Positions 57,351 to 64,000 of a stretch of 64,000 bases of DNA are shown here, in pieces. The DNA is taken from NCBI RefSeq assembly GCF_028885415.1, contig NZ_CP118527.1, positions 8,928,001 to 8,992,000 of the forward strand. The letters run 5' to 3'. This DNA is from Streptomyces coeruleorubidus (GTDB taxonomy: Bacteria > Actinomycetota > Actinomycetes > Streptomycetales > Streptomycetaceae). Numbering within the stretch: the stretch's first letter is position 1; every line of letters begins with the position of its first letter. The position numbers were made by a program, and so were the translations under genes. The notes beneath the pieces were generated by a model. It searched no databases. It was not told where the DNA came from and saw nothing but the letters and a program-made list of their open reading frames with translations.

Positions 57351-58597
57351 ACGATTCGACCGACCACACCCTCCAGGCCAGTCGGGGCTGCCCCGTCGCC
57401 CACCACGGGGCCGAGCTGACCCGGCTGTACGGACCGGAGGCGGCGACCGACCCGTCGGGCATCTACGAGCGGCTGCGCAAGGAGCACGGCTCCGTCGCGC
57501 CGGTCCTGCTGGAGGGCGACGTACCCGCCTGGTTGGTGCTGGGCTACCGCGACAACCGGCGGGTGCTCGACAACCCCCGCCAGTTCAGCCGCGACGCGCG
57601 GATCTGGCGGGACTGGCGGGAGGGCCGGATCGAGGAGACCTCGCCGATCATGCCGATGGTCGGCTGGCGCCCCGACTGCGTGTCCCAGGACGGCGAACCG
57701 CACCGCAGGTTGCGCGGCGCCGTCACCGACGGGCTGCAGGCGGCGGCCGTCCGGGGCATCCGGCGGCACGTCACGCACTTCGCGAACAAGCAGATCGACG
57801 CGTTCGCCGACGCCGGGCGCGCCGACCTCGTGGCCGACTACGCCGAGCAACTGCCGATGCTCGTGCTCACCAGGATGCTGGGCCTTCCCGCGGCGGACGG
57901 GCTACGCCTGATCGAGTCGTGCGCCCAGGTCTTCAAGGGCGGTGAGGGCGCCCTCGAGCACAACGACCAGATCATGCAGATCCTCGCGGAACTCGCCGAG
58001 CGCAAGCGGGCCGAGCCGGGCTCCGACTTCGCCACGGCCCTGCTGGAGCACCCGGCCGGCCTCGACCACGACGAGGTCGTCAGCCATCTGCGCCTGGTGC
58101 TGATCGCCGCGCACACCACCACCAGTAACCTGCTGGCCCGGGTCCTGCAACGGGTCCTCACCGACGCCGCCCGGCTGTCCGGTCTGGTCAGCGGGGAGCT
58201 GAACATCTCGTCGGTGGTGGAAGAGGTCATGTGGGACACCCCGCCGCTGTCCGTGCTGCCGGGCCGGTTCGCAACCGCCGACCTGGAGCTCGGAGGCCAT
58301 CACGTCCAGGAGGGAGAACTGCTCATCCTGGGCCTGGCCGCCGGCAACCTCGACCCGGAGGTACGGCCCGACGCGGCCGTCGCCGTGCAGGGCAACCAGT
58401 CGCACCTGGCGTTCAGCGCCGGACCGCACGAGTGCCCGGGGCAGAACATCGGCCAGTCCATCATCGAGATCGGCGTGGACGTCCTGCTGCACCGGCTGCC
58501 GGACCTGCGCCTGGCCGTACCGCCGGAAGAACTCAGCTCGACCGCCTCCACGTGGGAGTCCCGGCTGGACAGCCTGCCGGTCGAGTTCGCCGTCTAG
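57347..58597 (+). CDS. Conservon-associated cytochrome P450, CYP157-like, lacking the ExxR arginine
   Basis: A 416-aa P450 coupled to cvnD by an ATGA overlap. The heme loop FSAGPHECPGQN has Cys363. The K-helix, normally ExxR, reads EVMW (Glu293, Trp296). The I-helix position for the acid/alcohol pair is AAHTTTSN (254-261), lacking the acidic residue. An ExxW K-helix is the hallmark of the CYP157 family found in Streptomyces conservons. It may therefore have altered heme or oxygen chemistry, or act mainly as a sensor. The other conservon P450 type, CYP156, is not present beside it. Confidence 0.88.
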   Translation: MNDSTDHTLQASRGCPVAHHGAELTRLYGPEAATDPSGIYERLRKEHGSVAPVLLEGDVPAWLVLGYRDNRRVLDNPRQFSRDARIWRDWREGRIEETSPIMPMVGWRPDCVSQDGEPHRRLRGAVTDGLQAAAVRGIRRHVTHFANKQIDAFADAGRADLVADYAEQLPMLVLTRMLGLPAADGLRLIESCAQVFKGGEGALEHNDQIMQILAELAERKRAEPGSDFATALLEHPAGLDHDEVVSHLRLVLIAAHTTTSNLLARVLQRVLTDAARLSGLVSGELNISSVVEEVMWDTPPLSVLPGRFATADLELGGHHVQEGELLILGLAAGNLDPEVRPDAAVAVQGNQSHLAFSAGPHECPGQNIGQSIIEIGVDVLLHRLPDLRLAVPPEELSSTASTWESRLDSLPVEFAV

Positions 58598-58613
58598 GCC
58601 ACGCCGGCAGACC

Positions 58614-58642
58614 GTTGCCCGGCCGGTTTCCGGCCGGGCAAC
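58614..58642 (+). terminator. Strong terminator of the conservon operon
   Basis: GTTGCCCGGCCGG - TTT - CCGGCCGGGCAAC, perfect 13-bp stem, 16 bp after the P450 stop. Confidence 0.85.
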
Positions 58643-58667
58643 GCCGTGCGTGGGTGCAGGCGGTGGC

Positions 58668-58943
58668 TCACACGCCCAGCAGGTCGTCAACCGAGCTGCG
58701 TCCGGGGAGTTCGGCCGTGGCCACGGGGCACTCCTCGGTGGCGGCGTAGCGGCCGATGGTCCGCTCGACCTCGGCCTGGACGGCGTGGTGGAGGCCGTCG
58801 CCGCGCTGCGGGCGGCCACGCCGGTCTTGCGGTGCCGCGGCGCTGTCCTCTTCATCGCCCTTCAGCAGGGGCTGTTCGTGGCGTTTGCGGTGGGGGACGA
58901 TCAGGCCGGTGTCGAGGTAAGCGCCGTCGCCGGGTACGGCCAT
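58668..58943 (-). pseudogene. Degenerate IS5-type transposase remnant
   Basis: On the minus strand the frame reads GDGAYLDTGLIVPHRKR, PLLKGDEEDS and GDGLHHAVQA, which resemble pieces of the C-terminal part of IS5-family transposases (usual order: GYxxTGLxVPHRxR ... KEEDNxxHRRVRARVEH...DGLHHAV). The middle segment between the two matches is shortened and partly shifted, and no complete DDE domain or terminal inverted repeat was found. The stretch 58643-59046 outside this remnant shows nothing else recognisable. Confidence 0.45.
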
Positions 58944-59046
58944 GCCCTGGCAGTGCTTTCGCGTCCGCGGTGGGGCCGGGCACAGGCTGGGCCCTTACCA
59001 CCACCAGGCGGGTGCGAGCAGGGCCCGAGCCTTCAGGATCGAGGCG

Positions 59047-60777
59047 TCAGCCGTCGAGCCAGTCTCCTGCGACGCCCGTGGGACGGTATCCCGTGGCGTT
59101 CCAGAGGAAATGCGGGTGGGCACAGCCGAACATGTAGGCGAGCAGTGCGGTGTCTTCCCTCCCGGTCTGAGGGGCGTGCAGGGTGTGGAACCTCTCGGAT
59201 CCGACTACGCCGGCGTCTTGTTGGACATGACGGGCGCGGTCCGGCGACGGTGCGGCGCTGGATGCCTCCACGGCGGCGATGTAGGTGCGGCGCAAGATCT
59301 CCCATGTGCTGTCCGTGTTGCCGTACCACGGGCCGTGCAGTGCTTCGAAGGCATGGAGCTCGGCGTCGAAGAGGGGCCATGTCCGGGGGTATTGGGCTCG
59401 ACAGCGTGCGGACAGCTCGGCGGTCCGGGTGCTCAGTGCTGGTGTGGTGGGCCGCGGGGCGATGGTGAGGGTGGTGCCGTGGGTGAGGATGCCGGTGCAT
59501 GGGTTGGGCTGCAGGTCGCACAGCGGGCACTCCTCGGCCGGGGGGAGGCCCTGGGTGATGCCGTCGAACCACAGGGCGTGGCGGCCCGTGAGCCCCATCC
59601 AGACGATGGTGGTGGTCATCAGCCAGGTGTTCCACATCGGGCTGTGGGCCTCGGGCATGCAGCCGTACTTGACGAGGGCTATCGCGCAGGCAGCGTAGAG
59701 CGCCTTGGTGTGGGTGGGCATGTCGGCGAGCCAGAAGTTGCTGATCTCGCCGGTGAGGGCGTCGGCTCGTACATCGGCCATGTCGTCGATGACGCGGCAC
59801 AGCAGCAGGGAGGCGAGGTTTTCTTCCTGCCAGAGTTCGGTGTCGGGGGCGACGTGCCAGAACAGGCAGTCCAGCATCTGCAGGGCTGAGTAGGTGCTCT
59901 GGTTGAGCGGGTTGGTCTGAGGGAGCATGACGCTGCCCGCGTCGTGCTGTTGGAGCCAGTACTCGTCGACGGATCGCTTGTGGGCTGCGAAGAGTCCGGA
60001 GACCAGAGCCCGTGCGCTGTTGGTACTGAAATTCTCGGCCAGGCGGCCTTCGACGTGTTGGGTGAGGCGCGTTGTGTCGATGGTGTCGATCACGCGTTTG
60101 TATTCGTGGAAGACGAGGATGTCGTCCTCGAAGCGGTGGCGGTGGCCGAGGTCTCGTTCGAGGTCGTTCATCTGGCGGGTCCAGGACCATCCACCGGTCA
60201 GGACGCTGTCGAGTTCCCGGCGGTATGGCCAGGTCTTGACGGTGAGGGGACGACCGGCGCTCTGCCGCCAACGGTAGTCGTCCAGCGTGCGTGCGGGGGG
60301 CGTGGGCAGCCGACGGCACAGAGGGCAGGCGCAGACGGTTGTCTGCTCCTCCTCGCGCGGCGGGGTGAGTGCCCGGCTCCTCCAGGCCCCTTCCAGCATC
60401 GTGCAGGTCAGTCTGCAGACCTCGATGTCGGTGCTGACTTGGGGGAAGGCTGCTTCGATCATGCGCAGGCTGGTGTCGAGGTGCCTCAACCTGGCGTAGC
60501 CCTCCTCGTCGGGAGGGAGGAACGCGGGCCGCGCCAGATGGAGGGCTCCCTCCACATGCAGCGTGGTGCTGGAGTGGGGGGAGCCGAATGCGTTCAGCCG
60601 CTGCTGAGCGGCGTTCTGGGACCTTCGGTACTGCTCCGTGCTCCCATCGATGTGTTTCACCAAGAGGGGGGCCAGGGTGTTCCCCGCCTCCGTGGGGTGG
60701 AGCTGGGCGCTTGGCTGCGCCGGGAGCAAGCTGTCGGCGGACGCCTTCGGAACAGCACCTGCGACTCGAGATTTCAC
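59047..60777 (-). CDS. Unrecognised 576-aa protein with DDxxD and paired CPxC motifs
   Basis: No family recognised. A long, Leu- and Ala-rich, probably all-helical protein without signal or clear membrane anchor. It carries RVIDDMADVRAD (328-339), a DDxxD motif as in class I terpenoid synthases and prenyl transferases, an NDLERD stretch at 204-209, and two cysteine clusters (CACPLC at 149-154; CPLC at 417-420 with Cys427). GTG 60775-60777 is chosen for GGGAG 6 bp upstream; the open frame extends to 60960. Base composition is visibly less GC-rich than the neighbours. A terpene-synthase-like fold is a guess based on the Asp motif and the small ORF upstream. Confidence 0.6.
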   Translation of the reverse strand: MKSRVAGAVPKASADSLLPAQPSAQLHPTEAGNTLAPLLVKHIDGSTEQYRRSQNAAQQRLNAFGSPHSSTTLHVEGALHLARPAFLPPDEEGYARLRHLDTSLRMIEAAFPQVSTDIEVCRLTCTMLEGAWRSRALTPPREEEQTTVCACPLCRRLPTPPARTLDDYRWRQSAGRPLTVKTWPYRRELDSVLTGGWSWTRQMNDLERDLGHRHRFEDDILVFHEYKRVIDTIDTTRLTQHVEGRLAENFSTNSARALVSGLFAAHKRSVDEYWLQQHDAGSVMLPQTNPLNQSTYSALQMLDCLFWHVAPDTELWQEENLASLLLCRVIDDMADVRADALTGEISNFWLADMPTHTKALYAACAIALVKYGCMPEAHSPMWNTWLMTTTIVWMGLTGRHALWFDGITQGLPPAEECPLCDLQPNPCTGILTHGTTLTIAPRPTTPALSTRTAELSARCRAQYPRTWPLFDAELHAFEALHGPWYGNTDSTWEILRRTYIAAVEASSAAPSPDRARHVQQDAGVVGSERFHTLHAPQTGREDTALLAYMFGCAHPHFLWNATGYRPTGVAGDWLDG

Positions 60778-60993
60778 ACCGGTCTCCCAATGAGCTGTGG
60801 TCCTGGCAACGGAATCGATCGACCGTGGTCGTTGACCGGCCGTGTCCGGGAATCTTCTGTACTTTCCGCGACGGCCACGCCGGACAGCCGGACTCACGCG
60901 ACCGGCTTTGGCTCCTGCTACGAACGACCGCGAGGGGCACGACTGCTGCGTTGACGGCACTCCTGCCGCAACGCGAGCACCTGCATCGCCGCC

Positions 60994-61134
60994 TCAGCTG
61001 TGTTGATCAGGAAGCACTCGCGGCCCGTCAGGTGTGGCGCGACCACTGGATCCGAGATGTGCTACTTCGCCCGAGGCGTGTGGGTAGCTGACAGGGGGGT
61101 CGAAGGGCAGGTCGAACCGGACGTCCTGAGGCAT
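60994..61134 (-). pseudogene. 46-codon ORF resembling a truncated terpene synthase N-terminus
   Basis: ATG 61132-61134 with an AAAGGA SD opens a 46-aa frame beginning MPQDVRFDLPFDPPVS, a start I associate with Streptomyces terpene synthases. The rest (YPHASGEVAHLGSS onward) no longer resembles them. The other frames contain fragments (HIQW-like and LTGRECFLI) that could be the shifted continuation. It ends 217 bp before the GTG of the 576-aa gene. Either a broken terpene synthase gene or a small real peptide. Confidence 0.4.
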
Positions 61135-61271
61135 GTGCTTCCTTTCGGGAGACGGACCGCAGAGTCCTCCCACCCCTGCGAACGGACGGTGCCGTGACCG
61201 CCCGCACACTCGAACTGGGCTTCGCAGTCCGAAAGTTGAACCGAGAAGCGGTACGAGGCTGCCCACGACGT

Positions 61272-61283
61272 GAATGATCATTC
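61272..61283. promoter_or_regulatory. Perfect 12-bp palindrome GAATGATCATTC
   Basis: Lies in the 308-bp stretch (61135-61442) between the truncated terpene-synthase-like ORF and the PPOX gene, within an AT-richer patch. Possibly an operator for the minus-strand genes. Nothing else was recognised in this stretch. Confidence 0.35.
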
Positions 61284-61442
61284 CGTGACCCTGCCGTGAT
61301 CTCCGTTACTGCCCGAAGCGCATGAGCTGCGTATACTCCCTCGTCCCTCACCCGGTACCGGCTTGTCCGCCGAGCCTCCGGAGGCCCGGAACGTCACACT
61401 GGTCGGAGTCCGTTCGACGACTCTCCGGGAGGCGCACCGACG

Positions 61443-61906
61443 ATGATGTCCGCACCCGCACGCAGCGCTGAGCAGCGCACGAAGGACACCCTGCACCGTC
61501 TCGAACACGACGTGGACGCCTGGGTCGCCACGGCCGACGGCACGTCGGGGACGCCGTACCTCGTCCCGCTGTCGTTCCCTGGAACGGCTCGTACCTGCTG
61601 TTCGCCACCCCCGCGTCGAGCCCCACCGGACGGAACCTCGCCGCGACCGGCCGGGCCCGGGTGGGCATCGGGCCGACCCGCGACGTCGTCATGGTGGAAG
61701 GCGTGGTGGAGACCGTCCAGCCCGCCGAGCTGACCGAGCAGGACGCCGAACTCTTCGCCGCCAAGACCGGGTTCGACCCCCGCCGGCTGGCCACGCCGTA
61801 CCTCTACTTCCGTGTCGTGCCGCAGCGGGTACAGGCCTGGCGGGAGGCCGACGAACTGGATGGCCGCGAACTCATGCGCGAGGGGCGGTGGTTGACGGCC
61901 GACTGA
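61443..61906 (+). pseudogene. Frameshifted PPOX-class (pyridoxamine oxidase-like, F420/FMN) gene
   Basis: Two overlapping frames together encode one split-barrel flavin/F420-binding protein of about 154 aa. The first frame gives RLEHDVDAWVATADG and YLVPLSF. After about 61577-61580 the sequence continues in another frame as WNGSYLLFATPASSPTGRNL, VGIGPTRDVVMVEG and YFRVVPQRVQAWREADEL. A single base appears to be missing in TTCCCTGGAAC (expected SFLWNG). GGGAGG precedes ATG 61443. Either a real pseudogene or a sequencing error. Confidence 0.75.
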
Positions 61907-61983
61907 ATCGGCCGGACCGGGATAACCGCAAGGTAGGGCCGCGGGGCACGACCGCCCCGCGGCCGGAATCCTGCGGAGGAGAC

Positions 61984-62376
61984 ATGGCACTGGTGAAAGC
62001 GGGTGTCCTGGTGCTCGACTGTGCCGAGCCCGAGAAGCTCGCCGTGTTCTACAAGGAGCTGCTGGACGGGGAGGAGGCGGACGCGACCGCCAACCGGGTG
62101 GAGATCAAGGGCGCCGACGGCTTCCGCATCGCCCTGCGACGGGACGTCAACGCGACCCCGCCCAGCTGGCCCCGCCCCGAGAACTCCCTCCAGGCGCACC
62201 TGGAGTTCGTGGTGGACGACCTCGACGCGGTGGAACGCCGGGTCGTCGCCCTCGGAGGCCGGCCCCTGGAGGCCAAGGAGGCCTCGGGCCCCCTGGAGGA
62301 GCGCGGCTACGCCGACCCGGCAGGCCACTCCTTCATTCTGCGGCGCACCCCGCCGACCGCACCCAAGCAGGGCTGA
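61984..62376 (+). CDS. VOC-family (glyoxalase/bleomycin-resistance fold) protein
   Basis: A 130-aa VOC protein with two beta-alpha-beta-beta-beta modules: VLDCAEPEKLAVFYKELL (first) and HLEFVVDDLDAVERRVVALGGRPL (second), ending with YADPAGHSFILRR. The second module keeps a His (HLEF), but other metal ligands are uncertain. May bind or modify a small molecule. ATG 61984 follows GGAGGAG. Confidence 0.82.
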   Translation: MALVKAGVLVLDCAEPEKLAVFYKELLDGEEADATANRVEIKGADGFRIALRRDVNATPPSWPRPENSLQAHLEFVVDDLDAVERRVVALGGRPLEAKEASGPLEERGYADPAGHSFILRRTPPTAPKQG

Positions 62377-62493
62377 CCCGGCCGGGGGTCGGCGGTCCCC
62401 GGCTCGGCGGGCGGCCACGGCGATGGACGCCGGCGGCGCGGCGGGGTCGTGCCCGGCGGCGCGCCGCAGCCAGGGCCCGGCTGAGGACACAGG

Positions 62494-62527
62494 CCGGCCT
62501 CGCCCGGCCGGGGCCGGGCGAGGCCGG
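62494..62527. terminator. Strong bidirectional terminator
   Basis: A perfect 16-bp stem (CCGGCCTCGCCCGGCC and its complement) with a 2-nt centre, 9 bp after the DUF4235 stop and downstream of the convergent VOC gene. Confidence 0.75.
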
Positions 62528-62536
62528 GGCGCGCTG

Positions 62537-62833
62537 TCAGTCGCGGCCGCCCTTCTCCCCGGCCGGCCACGTGCCGGTGGAACGCTCGATGGCCTTGGCG
62601 CCCGCGCGGTCCACCGCGCTGCGCACCACGGCGAAGATGGCGCCCTGGACGGCGGCGGCCAGCAGGATCTCCCCCCAGCCGCGGTCCTTGTCCAGCGCGT
62701 CGGGCGCGTCCTCCTCGTTCCGGATCGCCATCCATGTCTTGCGGAAGGCCAGCCCGGCCAGCCAGCCGCTCGACCAGCCCAGCACGAACCCGAGGGGCTG
62801 GTAGGCGAAGGGAAGCTTCTTCTTCTTGGCCAC
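62537..62833 (-). CDS. DUF4235 small membrane protein
   Basis: A 98-aa protein with a basic start (VAKKKKLPFAYQ), a hydrophobic segment LGFVLGWSSGWLAGLAF and a second one ILLAAAVQGAIFAVVRSAVDRAG, matching DUF4235. Function unknown. GTG 62831-62833 follows AAGGAG by 6 bp. Lies 40 bp after the glutathionyl-hydroquinone-reductase-like gene on the same strand, so probably co-transcribed. Confidence 0.82.
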   Translation of the reverse strand: MAKKKKLPFAYQPLGFVLGWSSGWLAGLAFRKTWMAIRNEEDAPDALDKDRGWGEILLAAAVQGAIFAVVRSAVDRAGAKAIERSTGTWPAGEKGGRD

Positions 62834-62873
62834 GTGAATCTCCTTGCTCGGTGAGGGTGGGTGGAAGTGGTGG

Positions 62874-63899
62874 TCAGGGTGTGCCCGCGGCCGGGACCCG
62901 CTCCTCGGCGCGGACCGGCCCGGGCGGCGTGCCGTCACCGAACGGCCGGCCGCCCAGTTCCTCGCGGTGGTGCGGGGTCAGCCAGCCGGACAGGTCCGGG
63001 CCCAGCGGCACGACGCGGGTCGGGTTGATGCCCGTGTGCACCTGGTAGTAGTGGCGCTTGATGTGGTCGAAGTCGACGGTGTCGCCGAAGCCGGGCGTCT
63101 GGTAGAGGTCCCGGACGTAGCCCCACAGCACCCGGTTCTCCGTCAGCTTCCAGCGGTTGCACTTGAAGTGGCCGTGGTAGACCGCGTCGAAGCGGACCAG
63201 CGTGGTGAACAGCCGGATGTCCGCCTCGGTGATGGTGTCGCCGACGAGGTACCGCTGCCGCTCCAGCCGCCCGGCGAGCAGCTCCAGCCGCCGGAACACG
63301 CCCGCGCAGGCGGTCTCGTACTCCTGCTGCTCGGTGGCGAAACCCGCCCGGTACACGCCGTTGTTGACGTCCTCGTAGACGTCCGCCATCACCTCGTCGA
63401 TCTCGTCGCGCAGCTTCTGCGGGTACAGGTCGGGCGCGCCCTCCCGATGCAGGGCCGTCCATTCGGTCGCGAGGTCGAGCGTCAGCTGCTGGTAGTCGTT
63501 GGTGACCAGCTTCCCGCTGGGCACGTCCACGACGGCCGGCACGCTGACACCGCCGGGGTAGTCGGTCTCCCGCCGGTCGTAGGCCTCACTCAGACAGCGG
63601 ATGCCGAGGACCGGGTCGCGGTCGTCCTCGTCCAGCGTGAAGCGCCAGCTGCGGTCGTCCTGGATCGGGTCGGCGACGGCCAGGGACAGCGCGTCCTCCA
63701 GGCCGAGCAGCCGCCGGGAGACCAGCGACCGGCTCGCCCACGGGCAGGCTCGGCTGACGACCAGACGGTAGCGGCCGGCCTCCACCGGCCAGCCGTCCCG
63801 GCCGTCGGCGGTGATCCGGTCCGTGAAATGCGCCTTGGACCGCTTGAACGCCCTCCTCCCGTAGGCGCTGTTGCCGTCGTCGCCGTCGTCGCGGCTCAT
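62874..63899 (-). CDS. Glutathionyl-hydroquinone reductase-like GST (ECM4/YqjG family)
   Basis: A 341-aa xi-class GST-like reductase. The redox motif CPWA has Cys52 (SRACPWASR). PAVVDVPSGKLVTNDY is the thiol-binding region, and the alpha-helical domain has YLVGDTITEADIRLFTTLVRFDAVYHGHFKCN. Such enzymes reduce glutathionyl-hydroquinones. Streptomyces makes mycothiol rather than glutathione, so a mycothiol substrate is likely (inference). ATG 63897-63899 with AAGGAGG. The 100 bp upstream to the window edge show only a GC-rich leader. Confidence 0.87.
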   Translation of the reverse strand: MSRDDGDDGNSAYGRRAFKRSKAHFTDRITADGRDGWPVEAGRYRLVVSRACPWASRSLVSRRLLGLEDALSLAVADPIQDDRSWRFTLDEDDRDPVLGIRCLSEAYDRRETDYPGGVSVPAVVDVPSGKLVTNDYQQLTLDLATEWTALHREGAPDLYPQKLRDEIDEVMADVYEDVNNGVYRAGFATEQQEYETACAGVFRRLELLAGRLERQRYLVGDTITEADIRLFTTLVRFDAVYHGHFKCNRWKLTENRVLWGYVRDLYQTPGFGDTVDFDHIKRHYYQVHTGINPTRVVPLGPDLSGWLTPHHREELGGRPFGDGTPPGPVRAEERVPAAGTP

Positions 63900-64000
63900 G
63901 GGGATGACCTCCTTCGGCGTACGTGTGGCCTGCTTGTCGTGCGTGTGCCCTGGTGAACGCGTTCCCCTTTTTCCGCCGACGGCACGGTGTGAGCACCGCC

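Overview
The window is about 73% GC by eye, with GC-rich third codon positions, many GTG starts, ATGA/GTGA stop-start overlaps, a conservon, a DmdR-type iron box and rare TTA codons. All of this points to a Streptomyces chromosome, probably an arm or sub-telomeric region since most genes are conditional rather than core. No tRNA, rRNA, CRISPR array or intact mobile element was seen.

Layout. 1-1742: the end of a Zn/Mn-type metal ABC importer (ATPase cut by the window edge, lipoprotein binding protein). 1908-4077: a YheO/DauR-like regulator translationally coupled to a PLP ammonia-lyase, then a cupin. 4128-8534 (minus): a VWA/MoxR pair and a two-gene FtsX/MacB-type ABC system. 8681-24217: a large L-rhamnose locus. 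On the minus strand, isomerase (rhaI), bifunctional aldolase/dehydrogenase, kinase (rhaB) and then lutABC together would carry L-rhamnose via L-lactaldehyde and L-lactate to pyruvate. On the plus strand lie a rhamnose-type ABC importer, a mutarotase, a secreted BNR-type beta-propeller and a LacI regulator. The shared intergenic region (16377-16638) holds operator-like palindromes.

24339-28227: an alpha/beta hydrolase, a PIG-L deacetylase, a SigJ/ECF41-type sigma factor and a Cys-rich/pentapeptide fusion. 28189-39244 contains two P450s of the CYP102 (BM3) type. One is a stand-alone heme domain divergent from a TetR gene; the other is a self-sufficient P450-reductase fusion. Between them lie an iron-box-controlled DUF2470 gene, a lactonase, an aromatic-acid-exporter-like membrane protein, a FusB-like FBP protein and a DUF3626 gene with a TTA codon. 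39275-48588: an APH-type kinase, an SDR, a FUSC protein with nine 14-residue tandem repeats, a HAD, a PHP/HhH protein, an SDR, VanZ, DUF4230 and STAS.

48795-54008: a MarR regulator divergent from an aldehyde/alcohol dehydrogenase pair with two matching palindromes, then a quinone oxidoreductase divergent from a GlxA-type regulator. 54259-58597: a complete conservon (cvnA-B-C-D plus P450), with a TTA codon in cvnC and a P450 that lacks the ExxR arginine (ExxW, as in CYP157). 58643-61440 looks like a small degraded or acquired island of visibly lower GC. It holds a transposase remnant, an unrecognised 576-aa all-alpha-looking protein with a DDxxD motif, and a 46-codon ORF resembling a terpene synthase N-terminus. 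61443-64000: a frameshifted PPOX gene, a VOC protein, DUF4235 and a glutathionyl-hydroquinone-reductase-like enzyme.

Gene starts were chosen from Shine-Dalgarno (SD) position, overlaps and family length. All functions are assigned from motifs and remembered family patterns, with no database search.
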